Assembly: GCA_964036315.1 (NCBI GenBank)
Contig: OZ038496.1
Coordinates: 14,264,076 to 14,328,075, forward strand
Length of the DNA stretch: 64,000 bases
Direction of reading: 5' to 3'
DNA from: Acanthosepion esculentum
Lineage: Eukaryota; Mollusca; Cephalopoda; Sepiida; Sepiidae
Part shown: piece by piece, positions 63,430 through 64,000 of the stretch
Numbering within the stretch: position 1 is the first letter of the stretch
Layout of the letters: each line of letters starts with the position of its first letter
Made by a program: the position numbers and the translations under genes
Notes under the pieces: model-generated
The model's input: only the letters and a program-made list of their open reading frames with translations
Told to the model about the DNA's origin: nothing
Database searches by the model: none

Positions 63430-63925
63430 CAGGATTGCGTCCTGGGTATGACGATAAGCTACATCCGCGTCCAGGGTAAGACGATAAACTACATCCAGCA
63501 GCAGGGCTTCTGATCAGGAGGCTTTGAGGAGCCTGGGACTTCCTCTTAATTGCTGGTGTTCCCAGGTCCACCCTGACCCGGGATGGTAGCACCTGTTAGG
63601 GTCCCAGCTATGGGCAAATAGTTAACCCAGAAACTGAGGTAAAAGGCATTATAAAAGTGTAAAAATAGGTTTAATACCAGAAATACTTTGTAAAAAATTA
63701 TTACCAGAAATAAATTTTTGAAGAAAAAAAAAATTACCAGCAATACGTTTTTGGAAAAATAATATTACCAGCTATACATTTTTGAAGAAAAAAATATTAA
63801 CAGAAATAGATTTTTGACAAAACAAAAATATTACCAGGAAAAAAAAAAAAAAGTTGTCAGCATTAAATGGCCCCTTTAGGTTGATATGCTGTAAAATAAA
63901 ACATCCAAACCAAACCAAACTTCCA
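63430..63925 (+). mobile_element. Family X repeat, near full length
   Basis: Two minisatellite units (GTCCTGGGTATGACGATAAG), TAATTGCTGGTGTTCCCAGG, GGGTCCCAGCTATGGGCAAA, then AAATTATTACCAG sub-repeats. The end CATTAAATGGCCCCTTTAGG is followed by TTGATATGCTGTAAAAT and CCAAACCAAACCAAAC. Confidence 0.88.
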
Positions 63926-64000
63926 GGATTCTCTAAGAGAGTGGTTCCCAACAACCACTTTTTGACCTTTAATCTTTTCACCATATGATGTCATTTCCCA

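Overview
This is animal nuclear DNA made almost entirely of transposable-element remains and simple repeats. There is no operon structure and no complete host gene. The mix suggests a mollusc, probably a cephalopod such as an octopus. It has many tRNA-derived SINEs, degraded non-LTR retrotransposons ending in a GTGATATGCTTAAAA-type tail, a Penelope-like element, Tc1/mariner relics, and very many (TA)n arrays. The organism call is an inference from general repeat style and was not checked by any search.

Names used below. L-A is a CR1/Jockey-like LINE and the commonest element. L-B is a second LINE with a different 3' end. L-C is a third LINE of the endonuclease-RT type. S1 is a composite SINE: 5S rRNA-like head, tRNA-like segment, a CAGCTATGGG core and a LINE-like tail. 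S2 is a tRNA-headed SINE with the same core and a long 3' domain running into (AT)n. S3 is a tRNA-headed SINE ending in a conserved GAAACGTTATGAA domain. S4 is a tRNA-headed SINE ending in (TA)n. Family X is a non-autonomous repeat with an internal minisatellite and a (CCAAA)-like tail.

Layout. 1-7 kb: family X, L-A, a mariner relic with a triplicated end, a tandem array of S3 tails, L-B, a GATA array and L-C. 7.4-10.5 kb: a 3'-truncated Ty1/copia retrotransposon on the minus strand with a clear initiator-Met primer binding site. 10.7-14.5 kb: X and L-A pieces, a rearranged mariner and AT-rich filler. 14.5-18.8 kb: a satellite built partly from S1 tails, several S1/S2 copies and 0.8 kb of pentanucleotide repeat. 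21-24 kb: two long hairpins, one carrying tRNA-like sequence in both arms, and the best L-A reverse transcriptase. 24.4-26.1 kb: a Penelope-like element flanked by 153-bp inverted repeats. 26.2-28.2 kb: mariner, S2, a palindrome and (TA)n arrays nested together. 28-47 kb: more LINE and SINE copies, 33-, 68- and 54-bp tandem arrays, and a solo LTR inside an L-A copy whose empty site can be rebuilt. 47.5-55 kb: a TE-poor, AT-rich stretch containing a good candidate first coding exon at 50,085. 55-64 kb: Penelope and mariner relics, a MITE with a transposase tail, S3/S1 SINEs and a final family X copy.

Host coding signal is weak: a likely first exon (50,085-50,166, +), a possible last exon (34,164-34,365, -) with a diverged copy 350 bp away, and a cysteine-containing open segment (36,669-37,010, -). 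A CpG-dense block at 31,031-31,054 looks like a promoter core. The most interesting signals are the 5S-tRNA composite SINE, the sharing of modules between SINEs, family X and the LINE, and SINE pieces turned into tandem satellites.
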